A stretch of DNA of 64,000 bases from Prauserella_A sp040635515 (GTDB taxonomy: Bacteria; Actinomycetota; Actinomycetes; Mycobacteriales; Pseudonocardiaceae): contig JBEYHY010000004.1 in the NCBI GenBank assembly GCA_040635515.1, positions 62,001 to 126,000 on the forward strand, given 5' to 3'. The position numbers and the translations under genes were made by a program. Below, piece after piece: positions 19,896 through 28,142 of this stretch. The notes beneath the pieces are model-generated. The model was given only the letters and a program-made list of their open reading frames with translations, was not told the DNA's origin and made no database searches. How positions within the stretch are numbered: position 1 is the stretch's first letter; the number at the start of each line of letters is the position of its first letter.

Positions 19896-20522
19896 ACGCT
19901 GAAGCGCCTTTGTCGACCGTTCCAGTTCGGTCACCGTGTTCTCCGCGACGGGGTGGCCTGCCGATGCCATCCAGTTGGCGAGCATGCGGTGCCCGCTTTC
20001 CGTGAGCACCGATTCGGGGTGGAACTGCACGCCCTCGATCGGAAGTTCCCTGTGCCGCATACCCATCACGACGCCGGATTCGGTGTTGCCGGTGACCTCG
20101 AACTCGTCGGGGATGGTCTCGGGGAGCACGGTCAGCGAGTGGTAACGCGTCGCCGTGAACGGTGAAGGCAGCCCCGCGAGGACGCCGCGGCCGTTGTGCA
20201 GCACCTGACTGGTCTTGCCGTGCAGCAGTTCGGGCGCCCTGTCGACCGTCGCACCCCAAGCGACCCCGATGGCCTGGTGCCCAAGGCACACACCGAGCAT
20301 CGGCACCTCGCCGGCGGCGCAGCGGCGCACGACCTCGACGCTCTGCCCGGCCCGCTCGGGGGTGCCGGGCCCCGGCGAGACCAGCACGCCGTCGAATCCG
20401 GTTATCGCGTCGACGTCGACGACGTCGTTCCGCCACACCGTGCACTCGGCGCCGAGCTGCGCCAGATATTGCACGAGGTTGTAGACGAAGCTGTCGTAGT
20501 TGTCGACGACGAGTACACGCAT
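19881..20522 (-). CDS. TrpG/PabA: glutamine amidotransferase of anthranilate or aminodeoxychorismate synthase
   Basis: A 213-residue class I glutamine amidotransferase that supplies ammonia to a chorismate-using partner. Catalytic triad: Cys79 in GVCLGHQAIG, His168 and Glu170 in VQFHPES. The oxyanion motif SPGPGTPERAG lies at 49-59. In actinobacteria the trpG-like gene beside pknB is placed here; whether it serves tryptophan, folate or both cannot be told from sequence. Convergent with pknB. Confidence 0.92.
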   Translation of the reverse strand: MRVLVVDNYDSFVYNLVQYLAQLGAECTVWRNDVVDVDAITGFDGVLVSPGPGTPERAGQSVEVVRRCAAGEVPMLGVCLGHQAIGVAWGATVDRAPELLHGKTSQVLHNGRGVLAGLPSPFTATRYHSLTVLPETIPDEFEVTGNTESGVVMGMRHRELPIEGVQFHPESVLTESGHRMLANWMASAGHPVAENTVTELERSTKALQRAAAV

Positions 20523-20577
20523 GCGGGCCAGCCTATCGTGGCCGCCCCGCGACCTGGGTCGATCGGTTCCGGGGCGG

Positions 20578-20739
20578 TCACTCCGGGTCGACGGCGACGT
20601 CGTTGAACGGCAGCATCGGCTCGACCCACGGGAAGACCACGAACAACAACAACGCCACGACCCCGAGCGCCAGCACGACCGCGAGCGTCGCCCTCAGGGC
20701 CGTCGGCCCCGGCAGGTGACGCCAGATCCAGCCGTACAT
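20578..20739 (-). CDS. Conserved 53-residue membrane micro-protein coupled to the sortase
   Basis: MYGWIWRHLPG followed by a single hydrophobic helix (about residues 18-41) and the motif FPWVEPMLPFNDV. The ATG at 20739 overlaps the sortase stop codon as ATGA, which supports translation. I recognise the MYGWIWRHLPGP start and PWVEP-LPFNDV end as conserved beside class E sortases in actinomycetes, but know of no assigned function. A role in sortase or envelope assembly is inference from the coupling. Confidence 0.8.
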   Translation of the reverse strand: MYGWIWRHLPGPTALRATLAVVLALGVVALLLFVVFPWVEPMLPFNDVAVDPE

Positions 20740-21878
20740 CAGGCTTCCCCAATCTTGCGCAGCAGGTCGGCGTAGCTCGCGCCGGGCTCCTTCGCGTACT
20801 CGTTCGTCAGCACCGTGTGGATGATCATCCGCTCCTTGTCGGAGAACTGCGGATGACACGTGGTCAGTGTCATGAGGGGGGCCAGCTCGGACTCCGGCAT
20901 CGCCTCGTTCGGCTTGTACGGCACCGGAGACACCGCGTCACCCCGGTCGGGTGTGACGATGACCCTGCCGAACGTCTGGTCGTAGGCGCTCTGGGTGTCC
21001 TGCAGCGGGGCGACGTCGGCACACCTCGGGTCACTGCCCTGGTTTTGTGCCCAGCCGGCCACCTCGTCCTGCATGGGCAGCACCCGGTAGACGTAGAAGC
21101 TGTCGACCGTCTCGATGACGACGGCGTCGCACGAGGCGAGCAGGTCGAGGTCGTTGAACGGCGCGCCCTTGCCGACGCGGTGGCCCGCGACGCCGAAGTT
21201 GCCGGGTTCGCCTGGCATCGCCGTGGTCTTGTAGTGCCCTGGCCCGACCTCCAGTGCGGCGGCGTCCACCCCCTGCTGGATGGTGAAGCTCCAGTCGGCA
21301 CCGAACGAAGGAATGTAGATGCGGGCGAACGCCCTTCCGTCGATCGGATCGGTGTGCAGCTCACGTTCGTTCGACCACTGGGAATCCAGATCGGCGTTGG
21401 CCTCCCGCTGGAGTTTCGCCGACATCCAGTTGGTGATGTACAGCTCGTACACGACGAACAGCAGCACCACGAGTCCGAGGGTGATGAAGATCTCGCCGAC
21501 GGTGCGCACCGCGGTTCGGCCCGCGCTTCCACCTCCCCCTGATTCGGAGGGCGGAGCGGGGGGCTTCGTCGGCGGTTCCTTGGGGGGCGTCGCCGGTGAG
21601 TCCGCCGGAGGGCGGGACCGCGAGCCCGCCTGCGGTGGGCGGCGTCCCTGCGGTGCCGAGGGTGGGCGGGGTGAACGTTGCCCGCCGTGGGCCGCGCCCG
21701 CGCTCATCGGCCTCCGGACGGGCCGCATGACCGGCTGGGTCCGGTCGTCGTGAGTTTCGTAGTCGTGCAGGTCTCCCGGGTGTGGCCACTGCGGCTGTTG
21801 CGTTCGCGGCGGCCCATTGCGGTGTGGTGGATTCGGAACAGGGATCTCCCGCGTCTCGGGATCCTCGTACCTCGACAC
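20739..21878 (-). CDS. srtE: Class E sortase
   Basis: A 379-residue transpeptidase. Residues 1-120 are a long Pro/Arg-rich cytoplasmic region, one membrane helix spans about 129-148, and the catalytic domain follows. Catalytic residues: His233 in VAGHRVG, Cys341 in TLTTCHP, Arg350 in SDKER. The TLTTC motif and the cytosolic tail fit class E, which cleaves LAxTG signals and joins proteins to the peptidoglycan. The LAETG protein at 7473-8666 is a natural substrate. Divergent from crgA. Confidence 0.93.
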   Translation of the reverse strand: MSRYEDPETREIPVPNPPHRNGPPRTQQPQWPHPGDLHDYETHDDRTQPVMRPVRRPMSAGAAHGGQRSPRPPSAPQGRRPPQAGSRSRPPADSPATPPKEPPTKPPAPPSESGGGGSAGRTAVRTVGEIFITLGLVVLLFVVYELYITNWMSAKLQREANADLDSQWSNERELHTDPIDGRAFARIYIPSFGADWSFTIQQGVDAAALEVGPGHYKTTAMPGEPGNFGVAGHRVGKGAPFNDLDLLASCDAVVIETVDSFYVYRVLPMQDEVAGWAQNQGSDPRCADVAPLQDTQSAYDQTFGRVIVTPDRGDAVSPVPYKPNEAMPESELAPLMTLTTCHPQFSDKERMIIHTVLTNEYAKEPGASYADLLRKIGEA

Positions 21879-22036
21879 GCGAGCTCCTCCCGGGCCGTTA
21901 CGGCACGCCCGTCATCACGATCTGCTGGTCTGGCGCTCGCTCCCCGGTTCTAGCGCCTGTCCGATTACGTTAACGTGTTCAGTTGACGGCGGTTGCGCAC
22001 CGCCGCGCATTTGACCGACAGCACGCGAGGACTCTG

Positions 22037-22303
22037 ATGCCCAAGTCGAAGGTCCGCAAGAAGACGGCTTACACGCCGCCATCCGACCGCCGTACGCCGG
22101 TCAAGGTGCGCGCGGCAGGCCCCTCGCATCCGATCTACAAGATCGTGATGTTCGGGCTGATGCTGCTCGGACTTGCCTGGCTCGTGGTCAATTATCTGGC
22201 AGGCGACAAGCTTTCGTTCATGCTCGAACTCGGCAACTGGAACTTCGCCATCGGGTTCGCGCTGATGATCACCGGCCTGCTGATGACGATGCGATGGCGC
22301 TAG
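22037..22303 (+). CDS. crgA: CrgA: septum-associated membrane protein
   Basis: An 88-residue protein with two membrane helices (IYKIVMFGLMLLGLAWLVVNYL and the NFAIGFALMITGLLMTM stretch) and a basic N-terminus, MPKSKVRKK. CrgA recruits or stabilises divisome components such as FtsZ, FtsQ, FtsI and CwsA in mycobacteria and delays septation in Streptomyces. GAGG lies seven bases before the ATG at 22037; an upstream in-frame start is unlikely. Position between sortase and PH-domain gene matches the conserved order near pknAB. Confidence 0.95.
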   Translation: MPKSKVRKKTAYTPPSDRRTPVKVRAAGPSHPIYKIVMFGLMLLGLAWLVVNYLAGDKLSFMLELGNWNFAIGFALMITGLLMTMRWR

Positions 22304-22367
22304 CGGCCGATTCGGTCCGTCCGAACGGCGGCTTGACAGCGAATTACAACAGTGTGACTAATCCCCA

Positions 22368-22796
22368 GTGTGGACAAACCCTGTGGATAACTCCCCTCTG
22401 ACCTGGGCTCCCCGAGTCGGCCTTGTTGCTGTCGGCTGGCTGCTCGCCGTCGCCGCGGGAACGAGCGCGACGTTCATCGCGCTCTCCGCCGACCGCCCAG
22501 GCGCCGTGCTGCTCGCCGTCGCGACCATCGCGCTCGCGGCAGCCGCGTTGCACGGCACCGTGATACGTCCTCGCCTCGCCGCGAGCACTTCCGGACTTCG
22601 CGTCCGCACCGTCGGCGGTACCCGCGCACTCGCCTGGGGCGAGGTACAGCTCAGGCTGGTCACCAGCAAGCGAATGGGAAGGGACGTCACGGTTCTCGAA
22701 GTGGAAGCGGACGACCTCGTCGTACTCGGCTGGCTTGAACTCGGCACCGATCCTCGCGACGTGCACGAGGAACTCGTCGCGCTGCGCGCGGGCTGA
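22368..22796 (+). CDS. PH-domain membrane protein (Rv0010c-like)
   Basis: A 142-residue protein with two N-terminal membrane helices (about 14-33 and 41-59) and a C-terminal bacterial PH-like domain (VIRPRLAASTSGLRVRTVGGTRALAWGEV, ending DPRDVHEELVALRAG). Function is unknown; the family accompanies crgA and ppiA. The GTG at 22368 lies inside one DnaA box and the next GTG, at codon 6, lies inside another, so the true start is uncertain by five codons and no strong ribosome site is visible. Confidence 0.75.
   Translation: MWTNPVDNSPLTWAPRVGLVAVGWLLAVAAGTSATFIALSADRPGAVLLAVATIALAAAALHGTVIRPRLAASTSGLRVRTVGGTRALAWGEVQLRLVTSKRMGRDVTVLEVEADDLVVLGWLELGTDPRDVHEELVALRAG
22369..22390 (-). promoter_or_regulatory. 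Two perfect DnaA boxes over the PH-domain gene start
   Basis: TGTGGACAA at 22369-22377 and TGTGGATAA at 22382-22390 are the exact complements of TTGTCCACA and TTATCCACA. They are four bases apart, same orientation, about 30 kb from oriC, and overlap the translation start. DnaA could repress or time this gene, or the pair may titrate DnaA. Confidence 0.8.
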
Positions 22797-22815
22797 CCGG
22801 ACTGCCCCAGCGTCC

Positions 22816-23763
22816 CTAACAGGCGCCCAGCAGTACGCACAGCTGCGAGGACAGTTCCGAATACCGGTAGACCACGAGACCGACGAGCGCCGCTGTGATG
22901 AGCGCAAGCACCCCTGCCTGGAAGGCGCCCTTGTTCTTCGCCGGCGCGTACACCATCGCGATCATGGCGAGCGCGCCGACGACGAGGCCACCGAGGTGGC
23001 CGAGCAGTGAGATGCCGGGCAGCGAAATGCTCAGCACCACGTTGATCACGATGATGCCGATCGCGGCTCCGGGGTTGAGCTTGAGCCGCAGCACCGCGAC
23101 GAGAATCGCGCCCATGAGGCCGTAGATCGCGCCGGAAGCGCCTGCCGTGCCCGTGTTGGCGTCGCCGAAGGCGAATACCGCGGCCGAGCCACCGAGCATC
23201 GACACGAAGTACACGGCGATGAATCTGACCCTGCCGAGCAGGATCTCCAGGTCCCTGCCGAGCACCCAGAGCGCGAGCATGTTCATCGCGATGTGGATCA
23301 AGCCGTAGTGCAGGAACCCGGACGTGAGGAGACGCCACCATTCGTCCCTGAGCACCATTCCGATGGGCCAGAGCACTCCGTCCTGGAAGAACTCGGCCCG
23401 CTCGTTGCTCATCGGGCTTTGTGCCTGAACCGCCGTGAGGGCGTAGACAAGCACGTTGATGACGATCAGTACCGGCGTGACGATCGCGGTCCTCGGCGCG
23501 ACGGCCCCCGCGACGGTTTTCGCGCCGTAGCCCGCTTTGCGGTACTGGACGGCCTGCGCCTGCTGCTGCCGCTGGCCCGTTTGCACGCAGTCGATGCACT
23601 GGTAGCCAACGGAAGCCTCGCGGAGGCAATCAGGACAGGCCGGCCTGTCACACCTGACGCACCGCAAACCGGTCTGACGATTCGGGTGCCACCAACACCC
23701 GGGCAGCGCTTCTTGCTGATACGACTGCCCGGGCTGCGGCGGGTAAGGGGGAGGTTGGCTCAC
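22816..23763 (-). CDS. Rhomboid-family intramembrane serine protease with N-terminal zinc finger
   Basis: A 315-residue protein. The N-terminus is Pro/Gln-rich, then a B-box-like zinc finger at about 23-60 with CWWHP, CVRCDRPACPDC and CIDC. Six helices follow, with catalytic Ser210 in GASGAIYG and His256 in GHLGG, and the WRLLTSGFLH and HIAMNMLALW motifs. Such proteases cleave membrane-protein helices within the bilayer; substrates in actinobacteria are mostly unknown. Convergent with the PH-domain gene (19-base gap). Confidence 0.93.
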   Translation of the reverse strand: MSQPPPYPPQPGQSYQQEALPGCWWHPNRQTGLRCVRCDRPACPDCLREASVGYQCIDCVQTGQRQQQAQAVQYRKAGYGAKTVAGAVAPRTAIVTPVLIVINVLVYALTAVQAQSPMSNERAEFFQDGVLWPIGMVLRDEWWRLLTSGFLHYGLIHIAMNMLALWVLGRDLEILLGRVRFIAVYFVSMLGGSAAVFAFGDANTGTAGASGAIYGLMGAILVAVLRLKLNPGAAIGIIVINVVLSISLPGISLLGHLGGLVVGALAMIAMVYAPAKNKGAFQAGVLALITAALVGLVVYRYSELSSQLCVLLGAC

Positions 23764-23854
23764 AGTGCTACCGCGATGTCGGGCGCGGCGCTTTGACGCC
23801 GCGGGCTGGGCCTGCCTTGCTCACGTCTTCCAACCTACCTGGTACCCGGGGAGC

Positions 23855-24367
23855 TCAGGCGCGCTCGATGTCGACCTTTTCGATCACGACGTCCTCAAGC
23901 GGCTTGTCGGCCGGGCCGGTGGCGGTCCGGGCGATGGCGTCGACGACACCCTGCGAGTCCTTGTCCGCGACCTCACCGAAGATCGTGTGCTTGAAGTTCA
24001 GGTGTGCGGTCGTGCCCACCGTGATGAAGAACTGCGAACCGTTGGTGCCGGGGCCCGCGTTCGCCATCGCCAGCAGGTACGGCTTGTTGAACTGCAGCTC
24101 GGGGTGGAACTCGTCGTCGAACTGGTATCCGGGGCCGCCACGTCCGGTGCCGGTCGGGTCGCCGCCCTGGATCATGAAGCCGTCGATGACGCGGTGGAAG
24201 ATCGCGCCGTCATAGAAAGGGCCAGTTTTTTCGCCCTTGGCGTTGGGCTGTGTGTATTCCTTCGTGCCCTCGGCCAGACCGGCGAAGTTCGCCACCGTCT
24301 TGGGGGCGTGATCAGGGAAAAGGTTGATCTGAATGTCACCGCGGTTGGTATGCAGAGTGGCTTTCAT
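23855..24367 (-). CDS. ppiA: PpiA: cyclophilin-type peptidyl-prolyl isomerase
   Basis: A 170-residue cytoplasmic cyclophilin. Core motifs FHRVIDGFMIQGGDPTGTGRGGPGYQ and MANAGPGTNGSQFFIT include the catalytic Arg, Phe and Gln residues. ATG at 24367 is preferred because GGAG lies nine bases upstream; a 15-codon longer GTG/ATG version is possible. It catalyses cis-trans isomerisation of X-Pro bonds during folding. Divergent from the Lys-rich gene. Confidence 0.93.
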   Translation of the reverse strand: MKATLHTNRGDIQINLFPDHAPKTVANFAGLAEGTKEYTQPNAKGEKTGPFYDGAIFHRVIDGFMIQGGDPTGTGRGGPGYQFDDEFHPELQFNKPYLLAMANAGPGTNGSQFFITVGTTAHLNFKHTIFGEVADKDSQGVVDAIARTATGPADKPLEDVVIEKVDIERA

Positions 24368-24501
24368 CTTCGCTCCACCGAGGGATCCGTTGCTCTCAGT
24401 CACACGATTCATCGTGCCATCTGCGGCGCGATCGCCCGGAAAGGGGCAGGATGGGGCCAAGTAGACAACAGGAAAACACACGATTGTCGAGGTGAAGGGC
24501 G

Positions 24502-25179
24502 ATGGCTCGGACCGCGGAAGCGTCGGCGGGTGAGGCCGTCAAGGACGGCTCGCACAAGCTGAGAAAGCGGGCGCGGGAAGTCGGCAAGGCAGGTGCCGAC
24601 TTCGCGGCGCAGGCAGCCCAGGTCGCCGAGCAGCGGCTGACCGAAGGCACGGAAGCCGCGCGCAAGGAGCTGGGCAAGACCTCTCGCCGCACCCGCAGGA
24701 AGCTGGCTCATCAGGCAAAACGAACCAGCAAAGAGGTCTCGAAGAGCACGAAGCAGGCCAAGAAGGTCGCCGCCGAGCGGGCCGGGGACATGCGCGCGCC
24801 CGGTCGCAAGGCACGCAAGGCCGCCATTCAGGCCGCGAAGTCGGCAGGCCACTCGAAGCGCAAGGCCAAGCACGACTTCAAGCAGGCGAAGAAGGACTTC
24901 AAGTCGGCCGTCGCCGATGCGAAGACCGCCGCGAAGGGCGAGAAGAAGAAGCGCAGGAAACTGCCGTGGCTGCTCGGTCTCGGCGCACTTGCCGCCGCGG
25001 TCGCGTACGCGTTGCGTTCGAAGCAGGAGCCCCCGATCGCGCCGGCACCGCCGCGCAGCACGGACGCGCCGAAGCCGGCCGAACCGCCGGCAAGCAAGGC
25101 AGGCGAACCGCAGGAGCCCAAGCCGGGCGCTCCGCGCAACGGCCAGCAGGCCAAGAACACCGAGCAGAAGAAGAGCTAG
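24502..25179 (+). CDS. Lys/Ala-rich histone-like protein with C-terminal membrane helix
   Basis: A 225-residue protein that I cannot name. Residues 1-150 are strongly basic and helical, rich in Lys, Arg and Ala (KSTKQAKKVAAERAGDMR, KRKAKHDFKQAKKDFK), resembling histone H1-like tails of actinobacterial nucleoid proteins. A hydrophobic helix follows (LPWLLGLGALAAAVAYAL, about 155-172), then a Pro/Lys-rich tail. This could link DNA or teichoic polymers to the membrane, but that is inference. It ends before an 18-bp terminator. Confidence 0.7.
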   Translation: MARTAEASAGEAVKDGSHKLRKRAREVGKAGADFAAQAAQVAEQRLTEGTEAARKELGKTSRRTRRKLAHQAKRTSKEVSKSTKQAKKVAAERAGDMRAPGRKARKAAIQAAKSAGHSKRKAKHDFKQAKKDFKSAVADAKTAAKGEKKKRRKLPWLLGLGALAAAVAYALRSKQEPPIAPAPPRSTDAPKPAEPPASKAGEPQEPKPGAPRNGQQAKNTEQKKS

Positions 25180-25187
25180 CCAGACGC

Positions 25188-25225
25188 CGAAGAGGCCCCT
25201 CACCGAGCGGTGAGGGGCCTCTTCG
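25188..25225. terminator. Bidirectional terminator
   Basis: An 18-base perfect inverted repeat: arm CGAAGAGGCCCCTCACCG at 25188-25205 and its complement at 25208-25225, two-base spacer. It sits between two convergent genes, nine bases after the first and 17 before the end of the second. Confidence 0.88.
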
Positions 25226-25242
25226 TTGCTTGCGGCAGCCGA

Positions 25243-25689
25243 TCAGGCGGTGTGCTTGCCGATCAGCGCGCCGAGGCGGGGCAGCGCCTCCTCGACGTTC
25301 TCCTTGCCCTTGGGGCGGAGCTTGCCGTAGACCTTCTTGATGCTGTCACGGCTGCTGCTTTCCGCGCGGGAGTCGGTGACCGAGAGCAGCGCGTTCGAAG
25401 CCTCGTCCGCGCGGGTCGGCAGGTAGGCCGAGAAGTCGCCGCCACCGCTCGCCTTGAAGTCGGCGTAGATCGGCTCAAGCGCGACGACGAAGTCGTCGAG
25501 CAGGCTGTCAACGGCGGAACCGATGATGCCCGGCTTGATCTTCTTGACGGCCGCGTAGCCGGTCTTGATGACGGTCCCCGAAACGCCGCCCTTGCCCGAG
25601 ACCTCTTCGTCGATCAGGGTCTGCAGGTCGGTCACGACGGTCGGGCGCCGGGTGGAGTCGAGCAGCGATTCCTTCAGGGTGTCAGCCAC
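25243..25689 (-). CDS. DUF6918-family conserved protein
   Basis: A 148-residue soluble protein beginning MADTLKESLLDSTRRPTVV, with the internal pattern VDSLLDDFVVALEPIYADF and a C-terminal GKLRPKGKENVEEALPRLGALIG. It matches what I recall of the DUF6918 family of actinobacteria. It is helical, without membrane segments or signal peptide. No function is known. Transcribed alone, ending at the shared terminator. Confidence 0.72.
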   Translation of the reverse strand: MADTLKESLLDSTRRPTVVTDLQTLIDEEVSGKGGVSGTVIKTGYAAVKKIKPGIIGSAVDSLLDDFVVALEPIYADFKASGGGDFSAYLPTRADEASNALLSVTDSRAESSSRDSIKKVYGKLRPKGKENVEEALPRLGALIGKHTA

Positions 25690-25869
25690 GGGTTTCTATC
25701 CTTCGTCACTTTGAGATCAACGATTCTGGGGGCGCAGGGGGTCGTTCGCAGCTCCGGCATACCCATCAGTGGGACCCCGGTAGTGGCGTCGGTTCCTCGA
25801 TGCCTGCGGTCCGGCCAGAGTAGTACAAGATCAACTTGCCCTGCACGCAGTGGTGTGTGGTCGTAACAC

Positions 25870-26394
25870 TCAGATGCCAAGACCGGTGATTGCTTCGAGC
25901 GCGACCTTCCTGGCCTTCACGCTCTGTCCCTGGTTCGTGGTGACAATGACCGCCTCCCCCGCTTTCGCGACCGCGTACACCGCGCCGTCGTCGGTCGCCT
26001 CATATCCCCCTGACCAGCCAGCGGGCTGTTCCGTCGGGTTCGAGGTGGCCACGGGCGCCGCTTGATCGACCAGCCCGGTCGCCACGACCGGGTCACCGGA
26101 GTAGACACGGACGGTAACTTGCAGTCCTCCGTCGGGGCGGTAGAAGAAGCACGTCGGGTAAGGGGAGTCGGCCGACGTGCTGACCTTGTCGACCATCTGC
26201 CCGTTGGCCCGCGAGACGAAATCGGTATCGAGGTAGGGGCACGGCTGGTCAGCCGAAGGCTCCGGTTCCGGCGGAAGCGCCTGCGCGCTCGCACTCGGGG
26301 AAGCGGGAGGAGGCGGTTCCTGCGACTCGGTCGCATTCGAACAGCCGGCGAGCAGGGCGGCGGACACCACGCCGAGAACTAGCAGTCGTCCCAT
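25870..26394 (-). CDS. DUF2020-like lipoprotein
   Basis: A 174-residue exported lipoprotein. The signal peptide MGRLLVLGVVSAALLAGC puts the lipid-bearing cysteine at residue 18. A Pro/Ser-rich linker leads to a domain with PCPYLDTDFVSRANGQMVDKV and TCFFYRPDGGLQVTVRVYSGD; the two cysteines may form a disulfide. This resembles the DUF2020 domain of mycobacterial lipoproteins. ATG at 26394 gives a perfect lipobox; a GTG three codons upstream is possible. Function unknown. Divergent from the PNPOx gene, with 49 bases between starts. Confidence 0.78.
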   Translation of the reverse strand: MGRLLVLGVVSAALLAGCSNATESQEPPPPASPSASAQALPPEPEPSADQPCPYLDTDFVSRANGQMVDKVSTSADSPYPTCFFYRPDGGLQVTVRVYSGDPVVATGLVDQAAPVATSNPTEQPAGWSGGYEATDDGAVYAVAKAGEAVIVTTNQGQSVKARKVALEAITGLGI

Positions 26395-26443
26395 AGGTTG
26401 CACAGTGAACCAGAAGCCCGTTCCGGCAGTAGCGTCGCCAGGT

Positions 26444-27082
26444 ATGAGCACACTCCGCGGCTGGCCTTCGTTCCCACCCGACCTTCCCGATTTCGACGTG
26501 GACGCCGCCCCCGGGCAACCTGTCGACCTGTTCCTCTCCTGGCTGTCCGACGCGGGCGAGACCGGTCTCGCACCGCACGCGATGACACTGTCCACTGTGG
26601 ATGAGAATGGCCTTCCCGATGCCAGGGTCCTCATTCTCAAGGACGTCGACGAGACGGGCTGGTATTTCGCGACGAGCGCGGAAAGCCCCAAGGGAAGGCA
26701 ACTCGCCCGCAACGGGCACGCGGCGCTGACCTTTTTCTGGCCACACAGGGGAAGACAGGTTCGGATCAGGGGAACCGCGCGTCCGCTCGGCGAGGACGCG
26801 GGCGCCTCGGATTTCCTTGCGAGGCCGGATGCCTCCAAAGTGGAGACCGCTGTGGGCCACCAGTCCGAGGTACTTGCCGACCCCTCCGACCTGACGACGG
26901 CCGTCGAGGCGGCGCAGCGATTGATCGCCGAGAAACCGGGCTTCGTCCCGCCGTCGTGGATGCGATATCTGCTCGCGGCCGACCTCGTCGAGTTCTGGCA
27001 GGCACGACACGACCGCAAGCACGTCCGGCTTCGCTTCACCAGGGAGGGCATGCGCTGGCGGCGCGACCAGCTCTGGCCTTGA
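26444..27082 (+). CDS. Pyridoxamine 5'-phosphate oxidase-family protein
   Basis: A 212-residue FMN-binding split-barrel protein. Landmarks are AMTLSTVDENGLPDARVLILKDVDETGWYF, TFFWPHRGRQVRIRG and the C-terminal dimerisation region VEFWQARHDRKHVRLRFTREG, as in PdxH. PdxH oxidises pyridoxamine or pyridoxine phosphate to PLP. The usual W-P-HDR-like end appears as RHDRKHVR. PhzG-type oxidases share this fold, so PdxH is likely but not certain. ATG at 26444 gives the standard N-terminus. Confidence 0.85.
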   Translation: MSTLRGWPSFPPDLPDFDVDAAPGQPVDLFLSWLSDAGETGLAPHAMTLSTVDENGLPDARVLILKDVDETGWYFATSAESPKGRQLARNGHAALTFFWPHRGRQVRIRGTARPLGEDAGASDFLARPDASKVETAVGHQSEVLADPSDLTTAVEAAQRLIAEKPGFVPPSWMRYLLAADLVEFWQARHDRKHVRLRFTREGMRWRRDQLWP

Positions 27083-27158
27083 GTCGACATACTTCTACTC
27101 ACTTATGTAGCATCTCTACTATCATTTGATGGATTGATCGGACCTCAGGAGATGCCAC
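27083..27158 (+). promoter_or_regulatory. AT-rich promoter/operator region of the ABC-XRE operon
   Basis: Bases 27091-27130 contain only 13 G or C out of 40, in a genome near 67% GC. The stretch holds CTAC-N8-GTAG (27095-27110) and a repeated half-site CTAC at 27116-27119. AGGAG at 27147-27151 is the ribosome site for the ATG at 27159. The dyad is a candidate operator for the XRE protein at the operon's end. Confidence 0.55.
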
Positions 27159-28142
27159 ATGTCCGTGAGCGAGCTGGGCCCTCCCATGCCGCGGACCGAA
27201 AAAGGTCACGACGCGGCGAGTACAGCCATCGCCGCGATAGATGTCCATGACCTCCGCATGCGCTACGGCACGACGGATGTCCTCACCGGCGTGACATTTC
27301 AGGCGAGGCACGGCGAAGTCGTCGCGCTACTCGGCCCCAACGGCGCGGGCAAGACCACGACCATCGAGATACTCGAAGGTTTCCGGATGCGTTCGGGGGG
27401 CGAGGTCAGCGTTCTCGGCACCGATCCGGCCAAGGGCACGGAGGCGTGGCGCGCGCGGCTCGGTGTCGTGCTGCAGTCGTGGCGTGACCACTCCAAATGG
27501 CGCGTCCAGGAACTCCTCGAACACCTCGGCACCTACTACGCGCCCTATTCGACCGACCGAATCAGCAGGCCAAGGGACGCAGCCGAGCTCGTCGACGTCG
27601 TCGGTCTCGGCGAGCACGCGGGCAAGCGAGTCGGGCAGCTCTCCGGCGGCCAGCGCAGGCGGCTCGACGTCGCCATCGGCATCGTCGGCAGGCCGGAGGT
27701 GCTGTTTCTCGACGAGCCGACGGCAGGCTTCGACCCGCACGCTCGCAGGGAGTTCCACGATCTCGTACACCGGCTCGCCGACTTCGACGACACCACGATC
27801 CTGCTGACGACGCACGACCTCGACGAGGCCGAGAAGCTTGCCGATCGCATTCTCATACTGGCGGGCGGTTCGATCATCGCCGACGGCACGGCGGACCAGC
27901 TCGCCAAGAGCACGTCGGCCGAAGCGGAGGTCCGCTGGTCGAGGGACGGTGAACGGTTCGTGCACTCGACAACGGACGCGACCACCTACGTTCGCGATCT
28001 TTTCGCCCAGTACGGCAACTCGATCGCCGACCTGGAGGTGCGCAGGGCCTCCCTTGAGGACACCTACATGTCGATGGTCCGCACGTTCGAGGCCGGCCGT
28101 CACGACGACGCCGTCCGCTCGTTCGAGGAGAAGAACCGATGA
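27159..28142 (+). CDS. ABC exporter ATPase (DrrA/CcmA type)
   Basis: A 327-residue nucleotide-binding protein. Walker A GPNGAGKTT at 59-67, signature LSGGQRRRLD at 161-170, Walker B VLFLDEP at 181-187, H-loop TTHDLDEAEKL. The C-terminal DrrA-like region (about 245-327) is typical of drug and polyketide exporters. Works with the permease that overlaps it by four bases (ATGA). Substrate unknown. Confidence 0.92.
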   Translation: MSVSELGPPMPRTEKGHDAASTAIAAIDVHDLRMRYGTTDVLTGVTFQARHGEVVALLGPNGAGKTTTIEILEGFRMRSGGEVSVLGTDPAKGTEAWRARLGVVLQSWRDHSKWRVQELLEHLGTYYAPYSTDRISRPRDAAELVDVVGLGEHAGKRVGQLSGGQRRRLDVAIGIVGRPEVLFLDEPTAGFDPHARREFHDLVHRLADFDDTTILLTTHDLDEAEKLADRILILAGGSIIADGTADQLAKSTSAEAEVRWSRDGERFVHSTTDATTYVRDLFAQYGNSIADLEVRRASLEDTYMSMVRTFEAGRHDDAVRSFEEKNR

